From positions 1-64,000 of the forward strand of contig WRIJ01000003.1 of the NCBI GenBank assembly GCA_009782785.1: a stretch of 64,000 bases of DNA, in the 5' to 3' direction. The DNA is from Propionibacteriaceae bacterium. GTDB lineage: Bacteria; Actinomycetota; Actinomycetes; Propionibacteriales; Propionibacteriaceae. A program made the position numbers and the translations under genes. Under the pieces are notes generated by a model. It searched no databases, had not been told where the DNA came from, and saw nothing but the letters and a program-made list of their open reading frames with translations. Positions within the stretch are counted from its first letter, which is position 1; each line of letters opens with the position of its first letter. Below, one piece after another: positions 52,838 through 62,475 of this stretch.

Positions 52838-54943
52838 TCAGGCGTTGTCGACGTCGACCACTCCGCGTCGCATGAGACTCACCAGATCCCGGCAGGTGTT
52901 GGCTAAAGGGGTACCACGAGTTGCATCCCCAATCTGACCAGCACAGTCCATACACTGGCGTACCCATCTCACAAAATCCCCAGCAGCCATGGAAGAATGA
53001 TCTATAATCTCACCGAGGGATGAACCATCCGCCCACGCATACGCTAAGTGGGCAAAACCCAAATCCAACCCGGGAGTCGCCTCGAGATAGTGCTGCTTCC
53101 CGGTGGTATTCAACTTCTTCCACAGATTCTTCAACCGGTCAACACTGTGGGCTGACTCCTGATCTGGCATGCGATGGTTGGCTCGTCGATCCACCAGCCG
53201 TGACTCATAGACCACACAGGATAAGGTTGCTGCCAAGGAGGGTGCACTCAGGCCGTCAAAGAGTCCCGAACGTATCGCTTCAGCAACCAAGAGATCATGA
53301 ACCCCATAGAGCCTGGACAGCATTCGCCCGTGGTCAGTCACTCCTCGCGCACCAGGTTCAACATAGCCTAAGGATTCGAGGACCTCACAAATGGCTTGAA
53401 ACTTGTCCACCAAACGCCTCGATCTGCCCTTGGTTCCTGTACGCATGGAGTCCATGTGGAATTGAGCGAAACTATTTTGAAGGATGCTTGATGCTCTACT
53501 CACCCCCACAGAAGCAATGAGATTGACTGCCATATTGTAGGTCGGAGTGAACGCTGACCTGAGAGGATAGGTACGACGTGATGCTAGACCAGCAAGTCCG
53601 CGAGGATCCAATCCGGGCTGCCAAGTCACCACAGCGTGTCCCTCGATGTCAATCCCACGCCTCCCAGCGCGCCCTGTCAACTGGGTGTACTCCCCAGGGG
53701 TGATATCCACATGTTGTGCGCCGTTATATTTCACGAGCTTGTCGAGCACGACCGTACGCGCAGGCATATTGATCCCCAAAGCCAGGGTCTCTGTCGCAAA
53801 CACCACTTTGATCAACCCTAGAGAGAAAGCTTCCTCGACCGCCGACTTGAACATCGGCAGCAATCCGGCATGATGAGCAGCAACCCCCCGGGTGAACGCC
53901 TCCAGCCACGAGTCGTAGTTCAAGGCCTGGAGATCCTCCTCGGCTAGCCCAATGATGAGGCGACCAGCAATCTCTTTGAGCAATTCACGTTCGGAGGAAT
54001 TCGTCAACCAGAGACCATCATCAACCACATGTTTCACACCTTGGTCACATCCCTGCCGAGAAAAAATGAAAAAGATCGCTGGCAAGAGCTCACGACGATC
54101 CAATTCGGTGATCACTGTTGTTCGCCTGGGTACGAGACGACTCCGTGAAGCATATTTTCCATGGGGGCGAGTACCCAAACCGGATTGGGTTCCGCGTCTA
54201 CCTTTGCCACTTCGCCCACGAAGGCGGCGGGAATCATCACGCATGACCATGTTTTCCCCCGAGGCTAATCTCATGAGCTCTGGGTTCACTTTCGTGGGCG
54301 TTGTCGAACTATCTTCGTGTTGGTTGGCATAGAGATCGACGAGTCTCTTTCCAGCGAACACGTGTTGGTAGAGCGGTACGGGGCGGCGCTCAGAAACAAC
54401 AGTCGCAATATCCCCGCGTACTTGTGCTAACCAGGCACCGAACTGTTCCACATTGCTCACAGTGGCAGAGAGTCCAATGATTTTCACGCTCGGGTCCAAC
54501 CCTAAAATGACTTCCTCCCAGACTGGCCCACGGAAAGGATCAGACAAATAGTGGACCTCGTCGAGTATCACATACTCCAAACCGGTCAATGTTGGTGACC
54601 CTGCATAGATCATATTGCGAAGCACTTCAGTGGTCATGACAGCAATATCAGCATCAGAATTGATGACCTGGTCACCGGTGAGCAAACCAACTTTGTCTGG
54701 GCCATAGACCTCCACCAGGTCGTGGTATTTCTGGTTAGAGAGTGCCTTAATCGGGGTGGTATAGAAACATTTCGCACCCGAGGTGACAGCCAAGTGAACC
54801 CCGAATTCTCCGACCACAGTTTTGCCAGCACCAGTAGGGGCAGCCACCAAGACGCCGGACCCCTGCTCCACATGGCGGCAGGCTTCAATCTGGTAGTCAT
54901 CCAGGACAAAGTCAAGCCTGGAGATGAACCCAGTCAACGACAC
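52838..54943 (-). CDS. helY: SKI2/HelY-like DEAD-box helicase
   Basis: 701 residues. Motif I is [16 protein letters not shown], motif II DEVHYL, motif III LSATVSN, motif [14 protein letters not shown] winged-helix and C-terminal DSHCT-like region follow ([19 protein letters not shown]). Mycobacterial HelY is near 900 residues; the insertion between the helicase core and the C-terminal domain is mostly missing here. It probably works on RNA or RNA/DNA substrates. The stop-start distance to the lipid kinase gene upstream is three bases. Confidence 0.88.
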   Translation of the reverse strand: MSLTGFISRLDFVLDDYQIEACRHVEQGSGVLVAAPTGAGKTVVGEFGVHLAVTSGAKCFYTTPIKALSNQKYHDLVEVYGPDKVGLLTGDQVINSDADIAVMTTEVLRNMIYAGSPTLTGLEYVILDEVHYLSDPFRGPVWEEVILGLDPSVKIIGLSATVSNVEQFGAWLAQVRGDIATVVSERRPVPLYQHVFAGKRLVDLYANQHEDSSTTPTKVNPELMRLASGENMVMRDDSRRLRGRSGKGRRGTQSGLGTRPHGKYASRSRLVPRRTTVITELDRRELLPAIFFIFSRQGCDQGVKHVVDDGLWLTNSSERELLKEIAGRLIIGLAEEDLQALNYDSWLEAFTRGVAAHHAGLLPMFKSAVEEAFSLGLIKVVFATETLALGINMPARTVVLDKLVKYNGAQHVDITPGEYTQLTGRAGRRGIDIEGHAVVTWQPGLDPRGLAGLASRRTYPLRSAFTPTYNMAVNLIASVGVSRASSILQNSFAQFHMDSMRTGTKGRSRRLVDKFQAICEVLESLGYVEPGARGVTDHGRMLSRLYGVHDLLVAEAIRSGLFDGLSAPSLAATLSCVVYESRLVDRRANHRMPDQESAHSVDRLKNLWKKLNTTGKQHYLEATPGLDLGFAHLAYAWADGSSLGEIIDHSSMAAGDFVRWVRQCMDCAGQIGDATRGTPLANTCRDLVSLMRRGVVDVDNA

Positions 54944-54946
54944 TGG

Positions 54947-55909
54947 CTACTTCTTTCTCCGTTTCGTCAAAGGGTCATTGCGGGGAATAAACACCGTCAA
55001 GGCCCCTGGCTCAATGGTCACTCCCAAAGGAGGTTGGCCCAAGGCTTCACCATCAGCTAACCCAACCAAACCATCCCCATCCACAATGACCTCCTTGGCC
55101 TGGAGGCGTTCGATAGCTGGGTCTGAGACGAAAGACCCATTGAACATGGCTGGTAAGAGTCGAAGTAGGGTCATGGAAGACACCGGGTGCGCGATAGTAA
55201 TCTCCAACAAGCCATCAGTCACTGAAGCAGTGGGGGCCACGTGCATTCCCCCACCGTAGTAACCGCCATTAGCTACAGCGACAAACATGGCTGGGAGGTT
55301 TCTTTCCTGCCCATCAATACGCAGACGGTAATTGACCGGCTCGAATTTTTTCAATTCCACCAGGGCCGCCACGGCGTACGCTAAAGAACCCCAAGCCTTG
55401 GACATGGTTGCTCCACGGATGCCGACACGCGCATCATAACCAGTAGCCACCACCGTACCGACATAACGTTGAGTACCGCCATGAGCGAGTTGCCCCACGA
55501 CAGAAGTGAGATCCATCGCCATCGTATGTCCACCAACAATGATGTGGGCGGCTTTGACCGGGTCGAGAGGGATCCCCACCGACCGACACATGTCGTTGCC
55601 TGTTCCTGCTGGAATCATTCCCAGACGTACGCCAGTACCCCCAGCAGCGTTCACCCCCAAATGCATGAGACCATCCCCACCCATGACCACAAGACAGTCA
55701 CGCGTTTCCGGCGAAGTCTGGGCAGACTCCACAGCTTCACGGCAAAACTTCTGAGCTTCGTGGTAATTGTTGGCCTGCAGTACGTTCAAGCTACCTTCGG
55801 GAAGCCCACGCAATAATTCAGTGAGAACTTTGGGAAGAATCTTCAAGGCTCTCCCCCGACCAGCTGTGGGATTAACCACCAAGGTTGTTGTTGCGTTGTC
55901 AACACTCAT
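54947..55909 (-). CDS. Diacylglycerol/lipid kinase (DgkB/YegS family)
   Basis: 320 residues. VVNPTAGRGRALKILP is the N-terminal motif, VMGGDGLMHLGVN the nucleotide-binding GGDG (Leu replaces the more usual Thr), and MIPAGTGNDMCRSVGI the third motif. The C-terminal beta-sandwich is complete (MFVAVANGGYYGGGMHVAP). It probably phosphorylates diacylglycerol or another lipid. It sits between pafC and the helicase, where tatA/tatC are often found in related genomes. Confidence 0.9.
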   Translation of the reverse strand: MSVDNATTTLVVNPTAGRGRALKILPKVLTELLRGLPEGSLNVLQANNYHEAQKFCREAVESAQTSPETRDCLVVMGGDGLMHLGVNAAGGTGVRLGMIPAGTGNDMCRSVGIPLDPVKAAHIIVGGHTMAMDLTSVVGQLAHGGTQRYVGTVVATGYDARVGIRGATMSKAWGSLAYAVAALVELKKFEPVNYRLRIDGQERNLPAMFVAVANGGYYGGGMHVAPTASVTDGLLEITIAHPVSSMTLLRLLPAMFNGSFVSDPAIERLQAKEVIVDGDGLVGLADGEALGQPPLGVTIEPGALTVFIPRNDPLTKRRKK

Positions 55910-55966
55910 CTGTTGTCCTTTGCTTGACCGTGGCGTACAGTTCCTGGACCCATTCCACTGATCGTA

Positions 55967-56953
55967 CTACAGGTTGTTGACGAGTAAATCGTAGGCGTCC
56001 AGAGTCTTTTGAGCGATCTCGCCAGCGGCTTGACCATAGGAAGCAGGTTCTACTCTTTTCACTACTGGACCCAAGGACAGTAGGAGACGAATGAACCACT
56101 GGTGGGTCACCACAGGAATATCGATACGGGTCTCTTGGCCACTGGTTTCCCCGATCTCAGCGTTATGGTATTCCCCCAGCCATAGCGTGTCTGGACCTAC
56201 CCATACCGATGCCTTCGCTGACTTTAAGACACTGTGGTCCCACGAGTCATCAAGGAATGGGTCTCCATGTGATGTGGCCGTTTCACCGGTTGGTTTCACG
56301 TCCGTGATCCGATCCATGCGATAGTTTCTCCACCCGGATCGTGAGTGATCCTCCACAGTGGATTCGTCACTAGCTGAGCGAGTCTTGACACAATACCCAC
56401 GCAAAAACAGTGCACCGTCTTGGGTGATCACCACACCTGGGTCGACCACTGGGTAGGTCGTCACTCCACGAGCCTGGCCTTCATAAGTCAGGACGATTCT
56501 TTCTGCTTGGTGAATAGCCCTATGGATGGCTTGTCGGATGTCGGGTGCACCTTCAGCGACCGTGATCTCAAACGATGGTGATAGCTCTCGGCCTAGTTTG
56601 TCTCGAATAGAATCGACATGGATCCTCGTCTGGTCATCGACCGCGGCGCGAAGAGTTGCCAAAGCCAGATGGAGGCTCATGGCTTCAGCCATAGTCAAGG
56701 TCAAGGGGCGACGAAGCTGAACATTGGCCAGATAGACAACCCCCTCGTCTAGTGCAAGGAAGTCCACCTCCATCAGGTCACCAGGTAAACCACCAGGAAG
56801 CCCACACAAAGAAATTAACTCAACGTCCTTCTTGGCTTGCTTGGTGTCAAGAGAGAATTCTTGTGCCATGTCCTCCAGCGTGGTTCCTGGATGGCTGAGA
56901 AGATAAGGGATCTCTCGCAATAATCGTTCAGCCCTATGGATGCCCTTACTCAT
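55967..56953 (-). CDS. pafC: WYL-domain regulator PafC
   Basis: 328 residues from the ATG at 56953, which overlaps the pafB stop (TGATG) and has GGGAGG upstream. An N-terminal winged-helix (RAERLLREIPYLLSHPG) is followed by the WYL domain (RIVLTYEGQARGVTTYPVVD, LFLRGYCVKTRSASDE) and a C-terminal extension. With PafB it forms the activator of LexA-independent DNA-damage genes in mycobacteria. Confidence 0.9.
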   Translation of the reverse strand: MSKGIHRAERLLREIPYLLSHPGTTLEDMAQEFSLDTKQAKKDVELISLCGLPGGLPGDLMEVDFLALDEGVVYLANVQLRRPLTLTMAEAMSLHLALATLRAAVDDQTRIHVDSIRDKLGRELSPSFEITVAEGAPDIRQAIHRAIHQAERIVLTYEGQARGVTTYPVVDPGVVITQDGALFLRGYCVKTRSASDESTVEDHSRSGWRNYRMDRITDVKPTGETATSHGDPFLDDSWDHSVLKSAKASVWVGPDTLWLGEYHNAEIGETSGQETRIDIPVVTHQWFIRLLLSLGPVVKRVEPASYGQAAGEIAQKTLDAYDLLVNNL

Positions 56954-57900
56954 CAGATCCTCCCTTGCCAAAACCGCATGTGGGCGAGAACCCCATCACG
57001 TACCTCACCAGGATCCATGACTAAAGCATCGGGACCAACCTCACACAGTGAAGAAATAATTTCATCAAGGCGGGCATAAGGGATCTCCACCAACTCGTAC
57101 CCTAGTGGAGCTTCCCCTTTCACTGTCACACCTCGACGACGAAGATGCCCTGCGGTGAAATCACGCAGAGCAACGCGTACACTTCTCGTCGGCTCAGGGC
57201 CCTCTAAGCTTGCGACAAGCTCGTCGATGTCCCTTGGAGCCGGGGAGTCAAAAGCGCCACTGTTCCCCACCAATTCTGCCTGAGACTGGATGCGAGCGAG
57301 CTTGAAAATGCGAGGACCAGTTGATTGTTCAAACCCCAGAAAATAGTAGAACCCGAAGCGTTGAATGATCTTCCACCCTTGGACCTCGCGAAGTTTATCA
57401 TGGTAGGTGAACTGCACAGCTGTGCGCGTACGTACTGCCTCATCGAGGATGTCCAGGTGAGGCCCACCAGTCAACACATGGGCAACCATGTAGGGCTGCC
57501 CAGCACTGACTGGTTCAGCACCTAGAGCTCGAAGTTTCCCGAGAGCATCTCGAACACCCTCCTCGATGAGTGGGTCAGCAACAATAGTGTTAGCCAAAGC
57601 AATGATCCTGGATTCTTCGGCAGTGAACGTCATCTCGGGCAGAAAGTAATCTTCGGGAAAGATGCGGTATCCATCATTGAGGTCAGACCACACATCCGAA
57701 GGTCCAGTTCGTATACTGACACCCATGGCACGCAGGTCATCCTTGTCACGCTCAAACTTGCGATCAGTAGCATCACTGGGCTCGTCCACATCGGTATACC
57801 CCTCCACTTTTCGATAGATCTCTTCCTTGGTCATGAAACGAGTGGAATCCAGTAACGCGATAGTTAAGTTGAGGAGTCTTTCCTCATTGCGCGCAGCCAT
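56953..57900 (-). CDS. pafB: WYL-domain regulator PafB
   Basis: 315 residues. The winged helix (LLNLTIALLDSTRFMTKEEI) and WYL domain (TAVQFTYHDKLREVQGWKII, FGFYYFLGFEQSTG) are intact. In mycobacteria PafBC sense single-stranded DNA and activate repair genes. pafA and the proteasome genes that often precede it are absent here; gluQ is divergent upstream across 72 bases. Confidence 0.9.
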   Translation of the reverse strand: MAARNEERLLNLTIALLDSTRFMTKEEIYRKVEGYTDVDEPSDATDRKFERDKDDLRAMGVSIRTGPSDVWSDLNDGYRIFPEDYFLPEMTFTAEESRIIALANTIVADPLIEEGVRDALGKLRALGAEPVSAGQPYMVAHVLTGGPHLDILDEAVRTRTAVQFTYHDKLREVQGWKIIQRFGFYYFLGFEQSTGPRIFKLARIQSQAELVGNSGAFDSPAPRDIDELVASLEGPEPTRSVRVALRDFTAGHLRRRGVTVKGEAPLGYELVEIPYARLDEIISSLCEVGPDALVMDPGEVRDGVLAHMRFWQGRI

Positions 57901-57972
57901 GGCACCTCTTCAGCTAGTCTGTAGCACCTAAGTAAACCATTTCTTGGGTAGAAAGTGCGGATCTTCACTGTC

Positions 57973-58878
57973 ATGTTTGGTCGTTTTGCCCCCACCCCCT
58001 CCAGCGATCTCCACGTGGGCAATCTCCGGACAGCTCTCATTGCCTACCTGGCAGCTCGCAGCAGTGGGCGCGGGTTTCTTCTTCGCATAGAAGACCTTGA
58101 TCTTCCCCGTATGAAAGATGCCAACACTATCTCTGAGAATCACCGCCGTGACCTGAACAAACTGGGGATCACCTGTGAACCAGAGGTTATTCGCCAAAGC
58201 CGTCGCCAAGACATCTATGAACAGGCCCTGGAAAGCATCAAAGACCTGGTTTATGAATGCTATTGCTCTCGGAGCGATATCGCTCAAGCATCACTGGCCC
58301 CCCATGGGACAACCGCACACTATCCGGGCACCTGTCGAGACCTTTCTGCTTCGCAGAGAAAGGCTGCTCGCCACGTTCGCCCTCCCGCTTTGCGCATCCG
58401 TGGATCCTCGACGCCTTTTCACTGCACCGACCTGCTCCATGGTGATGTTGTTGACCTCGTTGACGATTTTGTTGTCCGCCGTGGTGATGGAGTGTTCTCC
58501 TACAACTTTGCTGTCGTGGTTGATGATGGCTTGCAACACGTGGACCAGGTTGTGCGTGGTGATGATCTTCTCTCATCAGCTCCACGCCAAGCTTGGTTGG
58601 CCACTGTCTTGGGTTTCACAGTGCCAAACTATCTCCATGTGCCACTAGTGATGGGTGCCGATGGTGCCAGGCTCGCTAAAAGGGAAAAGGCTTGGTCGTT
58701 GTCGCGGCTCAACCAGGAGGGCATACCAACGACTACGGTGAAAACCCACTTATTCGACTCGCTCCAACTCACCCCACCTGGTGAGATGGTCACCATCGAA
58801 GACCTCGCCACGCAGTTCGCAGTCGAGAAACTCCCACGCCAACCTTGGTTGGTCGATCCTTGGTCGTGGAAACTTTAG
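57973..58878 (+). CDS. gluQ: Glutamyl-Q tRNA(Asp) synthetase
   Basis: 301 residues from MFGRFAPTPSSDLHVGN. It attaches glutamate to the queuosine base of tRNA-Asp. The catalytic half of GluRS is present: HIGH-like DLHVGN, RIEDLDLPRM, the KMSKS-like LAKREKA, and Cys residues in CYCSRS and YPGTC for zinc. The anticodon-binding half is missing, as expected for GluQ. It converges on the FKBP gene with a four-base overlap of the stops. Confidence 0.9.
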   Translation: MFGRFAPTPSSDLHVGNLRTALIAYLAARSSGRGFLLRIEDLDLPRMKDANTISENHRRDLNKLGITCEPEVIRQSRRQDIYEQALESIKDLVYECYCSRSDIAQASLAPHGTTAHYPGTCRDLSASQRKAARHVRPPALRIRGSSTPFHCTDLLHGDVVDLVDDFVVRRGDGVFSYNFAVVVDDGLQHVDQVVRGDDLLSSAPRQAWLATVLGFTVPNYLHVPLVMGADGARLAKREKAWSLSRLNQEGIPTTTVKTHLFDSLQLTPPGEMVTIEDLATQFAVEKLPRQPWLVDPWSWKL

Positions 58879-59843
58879 GCGTAGGTCACGGAAGCCAAAA
58901 TGTCAATGACATACACCATGGTGGCACCCTTGGGGATGTCCTGATCAGGGTTTCCATCCGGATAAGCAAGATCGGGCGGAACAACCAGAAGCACTCGCGA
59001 TCCAGTGGTGACTCCCACGAGCCCTTCACCCCAACCATCCAAGCCATTGGCGAGGAAATCGGCTTTGGGTTGAAAACCATAGGTTTGGCGTACGAGTTTG
59101 CCTGAACTCCACATGTATTCGGCATAATCCACCATGAGATAATCCTGGGCAGTGATCTCATCACCTGCTCCAGTCAATAGCGGTTGAACAACAAGTTCGC
59201 TTGGAGGTGCCGCGCCTGTTGGAATGGTCACAACAGGTTCATCAAAGGGCCCTGTGACTGTGGGCAGTGCAGTATCGGTTACCTCAACATCTTCATCCAC
59301 TTGCAGAATGTCGATCACAAAGATCAGGGAGTCACCGTACTCGATTCCGGCGTCCTCATTTCCTCCGCTACTGTCGTACCCATCAGCGCCTGTAATAGCA
59401 AGAAGAACACGTGTCCCCACTTGCTGCCCAGCTAAACCTTTCTGGAATCCTGGTACCACCTGCAGCAGGGAGAAACTAGTTGGTTTCCCCCGATCCCAGG
59501 AACTATCGAAGACCTTGCCAGTACGAGCGTTCACGCCAGTGTAGTGAACCTTCACGAACCCGATGTCGCGAGCAGCAGTGCCGGTGCCTTGAACCAGATT
59601 CCTCGAATAGGTGGTGTTGGTTGTCCATGGCGCCGGAACGGTGACAGTGGGGGCTTCCCCATAGCCGCCTTCAACCACGATTGCGTCAAGCTCAGGAGAA
59701 TCCGGGGGTGGATTGAACGCGCGAGGATCAACTTCCGGCGTTGGATCTTCGCTCGGTTTCACAACCGAACATGCCCCCATGGTCAGAACCAAACCGAGGG
59801 CGACTATACACCCGGTGATTCTCCGTGCTGTGATCCTCGTCAT
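58875..59843 (-). CDS. Lipoprotein with two FKBP-type isomerase domains
   Basis: 322 residues. A signal peptide ends in the lipobox LTMGAC, giving a lipid-anchored extracellular protein. FKBP domain one spans about 100-200 (KVHYTGVNARTGKVFDSSWD, VVPGFQKGLAGQQVG). Domain two at about 225-320 is weaker (LMVDYAEYMWSSGKLV, LDGWGEGLVGVTTGSRVLLV), so the first is probably the active isomerase. The ATG at 59843 follows TTAGGTG. It probably assists folding of exported proteins. Confidence 0.9.
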   Translation of the reverse strand: MTRITARRITGCIVALGLVLTMGACSVVKPSEDPTPEVDPRAFNPPPDSPELDAIVVEGGYGEAPTVTVPAPWTTNTTYSRNLVQGTGTAARDIGFVKVHYTGVNARTGKVFDSSWDRGKPTSFSLLQVVPGFQKGLAGQQVGTRVLLAITGADGYDSSGGNEDAGIEYGDSLIFVIDILQVDEDVEVTDTALPTVTGPFDEPVVTIPTGAAPPSELVVQPLLTGAGDEITAQDYLMVDYAEYMWSSGKLVRQTYGFQPKADFLANGLDGWGEGLVGVTTGSRVLLVVPPDLAYPDGNPDQDIPKGATMVYVIDILASVTYA

Positions 59844-59904
59844 TGTTGTCACCTAACTTTCATCTTCCTGGCCAACCTGATGGCCAAACACACAAGGAGG
59901 TAGT

Positions 59905-60642
59905 CTACCGCGAAGCAGAGTCTAAGAGCTTGCCTGTCTCTTCAACACTCAATTCTCTGGTTTGTCCACTGGGTAGTTTTCCTAGCTGGATGGGGCCAAC
60001 TTTCGTACGTGCCAAACGCACGACTGGATAACCAACAGCTTCCAACATTCGACGTACCACCCGATTTCTTCCCGAATGGATAGTGATTTCGACCAGTGTT
60101 TTTGGCCCAGAGCGACTCACGAGTTTCACCTTGTCAGGCTTGATAAACCCATCGTCAAGATAGACGCCTTTGTCCAAAGATTTCAGGTCCTGATTGCTCA
60201 TCGACCCTTCAACTTCTGCCATGTACACCTTGTCGATTTCGAAAGAAGGATGGCTGAGTCGCTGAGCAAAATCCCCATCATTGGTCAAAATGATGAGACC
60301 CTCAGTATCAACATCAAGGCGCCCGACATGGAAGAGCCGAGAAGATTTGCGTGGGAGGAAGTCGGTGAGAGTGGGGCGACCTTGAGGATCATCCATGGTG
60401 GAGATCACTCCGGTTGGCTTGTTGAGTGCTAGGTACACTCGGTGACGTTGTGTCGGGATTCGGGAGCCATCCAATCGAATGACATCCACCTCCGGATCAA
60501 CTCTCGTACCCAACTCGGTGACAACACGCCCATTAACTTCGATACGCCCGTCGACAATCATTTCTTCAGCAACACGCCTGGACGCCAACCCTGCACCAGC
60601 AATGACTTTTTGCAGGCGAATACCTTCGGGAAGTTCATTCAT
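59905..60642 (-). CDS. rluB: Pseudouridine synthase (RluB/RsuA family)
   Basis: 245 residues from the ATG at 60642, preceded by AGGAGG. An S4 RNA-binding domain (RLQKVIAGAGLASRRVAEEM) precedes the catalytic domain with the nucleophile Asp in VGRLDVDTEGLIILTNDG. It probably modifies 23S rRNA. The start overlaps the scpB stop by eight bases; the parA-scpA-scpB-rluB order matches Rv1708-Rv1711. Confidence 0.92.
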   Translation of the reverse strand: MNELPEGIRLQKVIAGAGLASRRVAEEMIVDGRIEVNGRVVTELGTRVDPEVDVIRLDGSRIPTQRHRVYLALNKPTGVISTMDDPQGRPTLTDFLPRKSSRLFHVGRLDVDTEGLIILTNDGDFAQRLSHPSFEIDKVYMAEVEGSMSNQDLKSLDKGVYLDDGFIKPDKVKLVSRSGPKTLVEITIHSGRNRVVRRMLEAVGYPVVRLARTKVGPIQLGKLPSGQTRELSVEETGKLLDSASR

Positions 60643-61273
60643 GGTCGTCCTCCTGGTGGGGAGACTTTTCGCCTGGGTCATCTCCTGTGGTGTTCTCACT
60701 CAGTAGCCCATCGGAGTCAACGAGGCGTTTGAGTTCCTCATCCAGACCTGAGGCATCAGGAAGGTGAGGAGCAAGGGGGGGAAGATCATCCAAAGAGGTC
60801 AAACCCATTCTTTCCAAGAAGTACGCAGTAGTCCCGAGCAGCCCTGCCCCTGTGGCTTCTTCACGATCAACCTCACAGACAAGCCCACGGCTGATGAGGG
60901 TACGCACAACACCATCAACATTGACCCCTCGTACTGAAGAGATTCGCCCACGAGTAATCGGCTGGAGATACCCTATGACTGCCAGAGTTTCCAAACTTGC
61001 TTGAGAGAGTCTGCCGTACTGTCCTTCCAGGACACTGCGGGCAATAGTATCTGCATGTTCTGGGCGGGTGTAGTAGCGCCAACCAGTTCCGACGTGACGC
61101 AGTTCAAAACCGCGAGAAGTGTCGTTATAGAACTGTGCCAGTCTCTTCAGCGCACTGTTCACCTCGCCAACTGAAACCTCTAAGGTCTGTGCTAGCTCAA
61201 GGTCAGTGATGGGTTCAGTCGCCAAGATGAGGAGAGCCTCAATCTCAGAATCTATCGGGTTGTGCTCACTCAT
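60635..61273 (-). CDS. scpB: Segregation and condensation protein ScpB
   Basis: 212 residues. Two winged-helix domains (IEALLILATEPITDLELAQT, LSQASLETLAVIGYLQPITR with VRGVNVDGVVRTLISRGLV) are intact. ScpB dimers join ScpA and SMC to form bacterial condensin. An acidic C-terminal tail is added. The ATG overlaps the scpA stop by four bases. Confidence 0.95.
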   Translation of the reverse strand: MSEHNPIDSEIEALLILATEPITDLELAQTLEVSVGEVNSALKRLAQFYNDTSRGFELRHVGTGWRYYTRPEHADTIARSVLEGQYGRLSQASLETLAVIGYLQPITRGRISSVRGVNVDGVVRTLISRGLVCEVDREEATGAGLLGTTAYFLERMGLTSLDDLPPLAPHLPDASGLDEELKRLVDSDGLLSENTTGDDPGEKSPHQEDDHE

Positions 61274-62172
61274 TGTTCTTCTCCTGGAATTCTTCCTTGG
61301 TTAACATCCCCCTGCTCCCCCTGGTCTGGCGATTCAAACTCGTTGAGGTCCACATCGACAGCTTCCGACTCCGCCACGACATCGTACTCATCAACAAAAC
61401 TCACCTCATCAGTGGGGCCACCAACCCACCGAATCACTAATTCAGCCAAAGAGTCAAGTTGTTCAAAGACGACAAGATCATTGCGATACAGCTCCAAAAT
61501 AGCCAGGAAGCGAGCCACCGTCGTCGGGAGGGTTTCAGAGTCGGCCACGAGAGCGCGGAACGTCATTGCTTCATTCTTCTGAAGCCTGGTGGCCAGCACA
61601 TTGGCTTGTTCAGCAACACTGACAGAAGGCAAATAGATGTGCTCCATGTTGACTTCTGCTTGTGCGGTCAATGTCATCGCAGAAATTGCTAACTGAGCAA
61701 ACTCTTCACCGGTGAGTTCAAGGGTCACCTCTGGGAGCAGGGTAGCGAATTCTTCCTCCAGCCCACCCGGGCGCGGAATTCTTTTAGACTCCTGCGCAAG
61801 TACCGACTCTACCCACGAAGCAACCTGTTTGAAAGCTCGGTATTGCAGCAAGCGAGCAAACAGCAAATCCCTAGCTTCAAGTAGAGCTAGATCATCCTCG
61901 TCGTCCACCTCACCGTGGGGAAGCAATCGAGCAGTTTTGAGATCGAGTAACGTGGCAGCTACGACAACAAAAGAACTCGTCTGGTCAAGATCCCAGGTGG
62001 GCCCCTGCGCTTTGATATAGGCAATGAATTCATCAGTGACCTGAGATAAAGCCACTTCAGTGATGTCCAGTTTTCGGCGAGAAATCAGGGTGAGAAGAAG
62101 ATCGAAAGGCCCCGAAAAGTTGTCGAGTGTGAGCGAAAACTCCGGTGTCTCGGCTTCTACCACCTCGCTCAC
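61270..62172 (-). CDS. scpA: Segregation and condensation protein ScpA
   Basis: 300 residues. Kleisin subunit linking SMC heads. The N-terminal FSLTLDNFSGPFDLLLTLIS and IAYIKAQG motifs, an acidic middle (GEVDDEDDLALLEARDLL) and a C-terminal winged helix are visible. An additional Asp/Glu-rich tail of about 40 residues follows. A GTG start directly abuts the stop of the upstream small gene. Confidence 0.94.
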   Translation of the reverse strand: MSEVVEAETPEFSLTLDNFSGPFDLLLTLISRRKLDITEVALSQVTDEFIAYIKAQGPTWDLDQTSSFVVVAATLLDLKTARLLPHGEVDDEDDLALLEARDLLFARLLQYRAFKQVASWVESVLAQESKRIPRPGGLEEEFATLLPEVTLELTGEEFAQLAISAMTLTAQAEVNMEHIYLPSVSVAEQANVLATRLQKNEAMTFRALVADSETLPTTVARFLAILELYRNDLVVFEQLDSLAELVIRWVGGPTDEVSFVDEYDVVAESEAVDVDLNEFESPDQGEQGDVNQGRIPGEEQ

Positions 62173-62475
62173 CTAGTCCCCCAATCGTGCAACGATCGTG
62201 GCTTGCTCACCACGGGCATCCAAATCAGCGAGGGCTGCTGCGACAGCTGCGCGAACAATTTTCCCGCGATCAGCATTGATCCCGGCCTTTCTCAAGGTGA
62301 GTCGGGCCGCTTCCAAATTAATCAGCTCGTCGGAGGAGATGTAGACAGTGATCTTCTCCTCATGGCGTACCCTGCCTGAAGCCCGGGAAGCTTGCGGTGG
62401 AGTCGGTGGTGGTTGGGTAGGTGCTGTGGAGCGAAAAAGCTCCTCGGCACCGGGAAGATTTACACGGCCTTGCAT
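62173..62475 (-). CDS. Small ribbon-helix-helix-like partner of ParA
   Basis: 100 residues. A Pro-rich N-terminal 35 residues precede EEKITVYISSDELINLEAARL, a beta strand plus helix like a ribbon-helix-helix DNA-binding motif, then a helix rich in Ala. It may be the DNA-binding partner for the neighbouring ParA, a role usually played by ParB or ParG. The start overlaps parA by 16 bases. No ParB-like gene is present. Confidence 0.65.
   Translation of the reverse strand: MQGRVNLPGAEELFRSTAPTQPPPTPPQASRASGRVRHEEKITVYISSDELINLEAARLTLRKAGINADRGKIVRAAVAAALADLDARGEQATIVARLGD

Noticed and set aside
58175-58648. Plus-strand frame of 157 codons within gluQ
   Set aside because: Alternative frame of gluQ without domain features.
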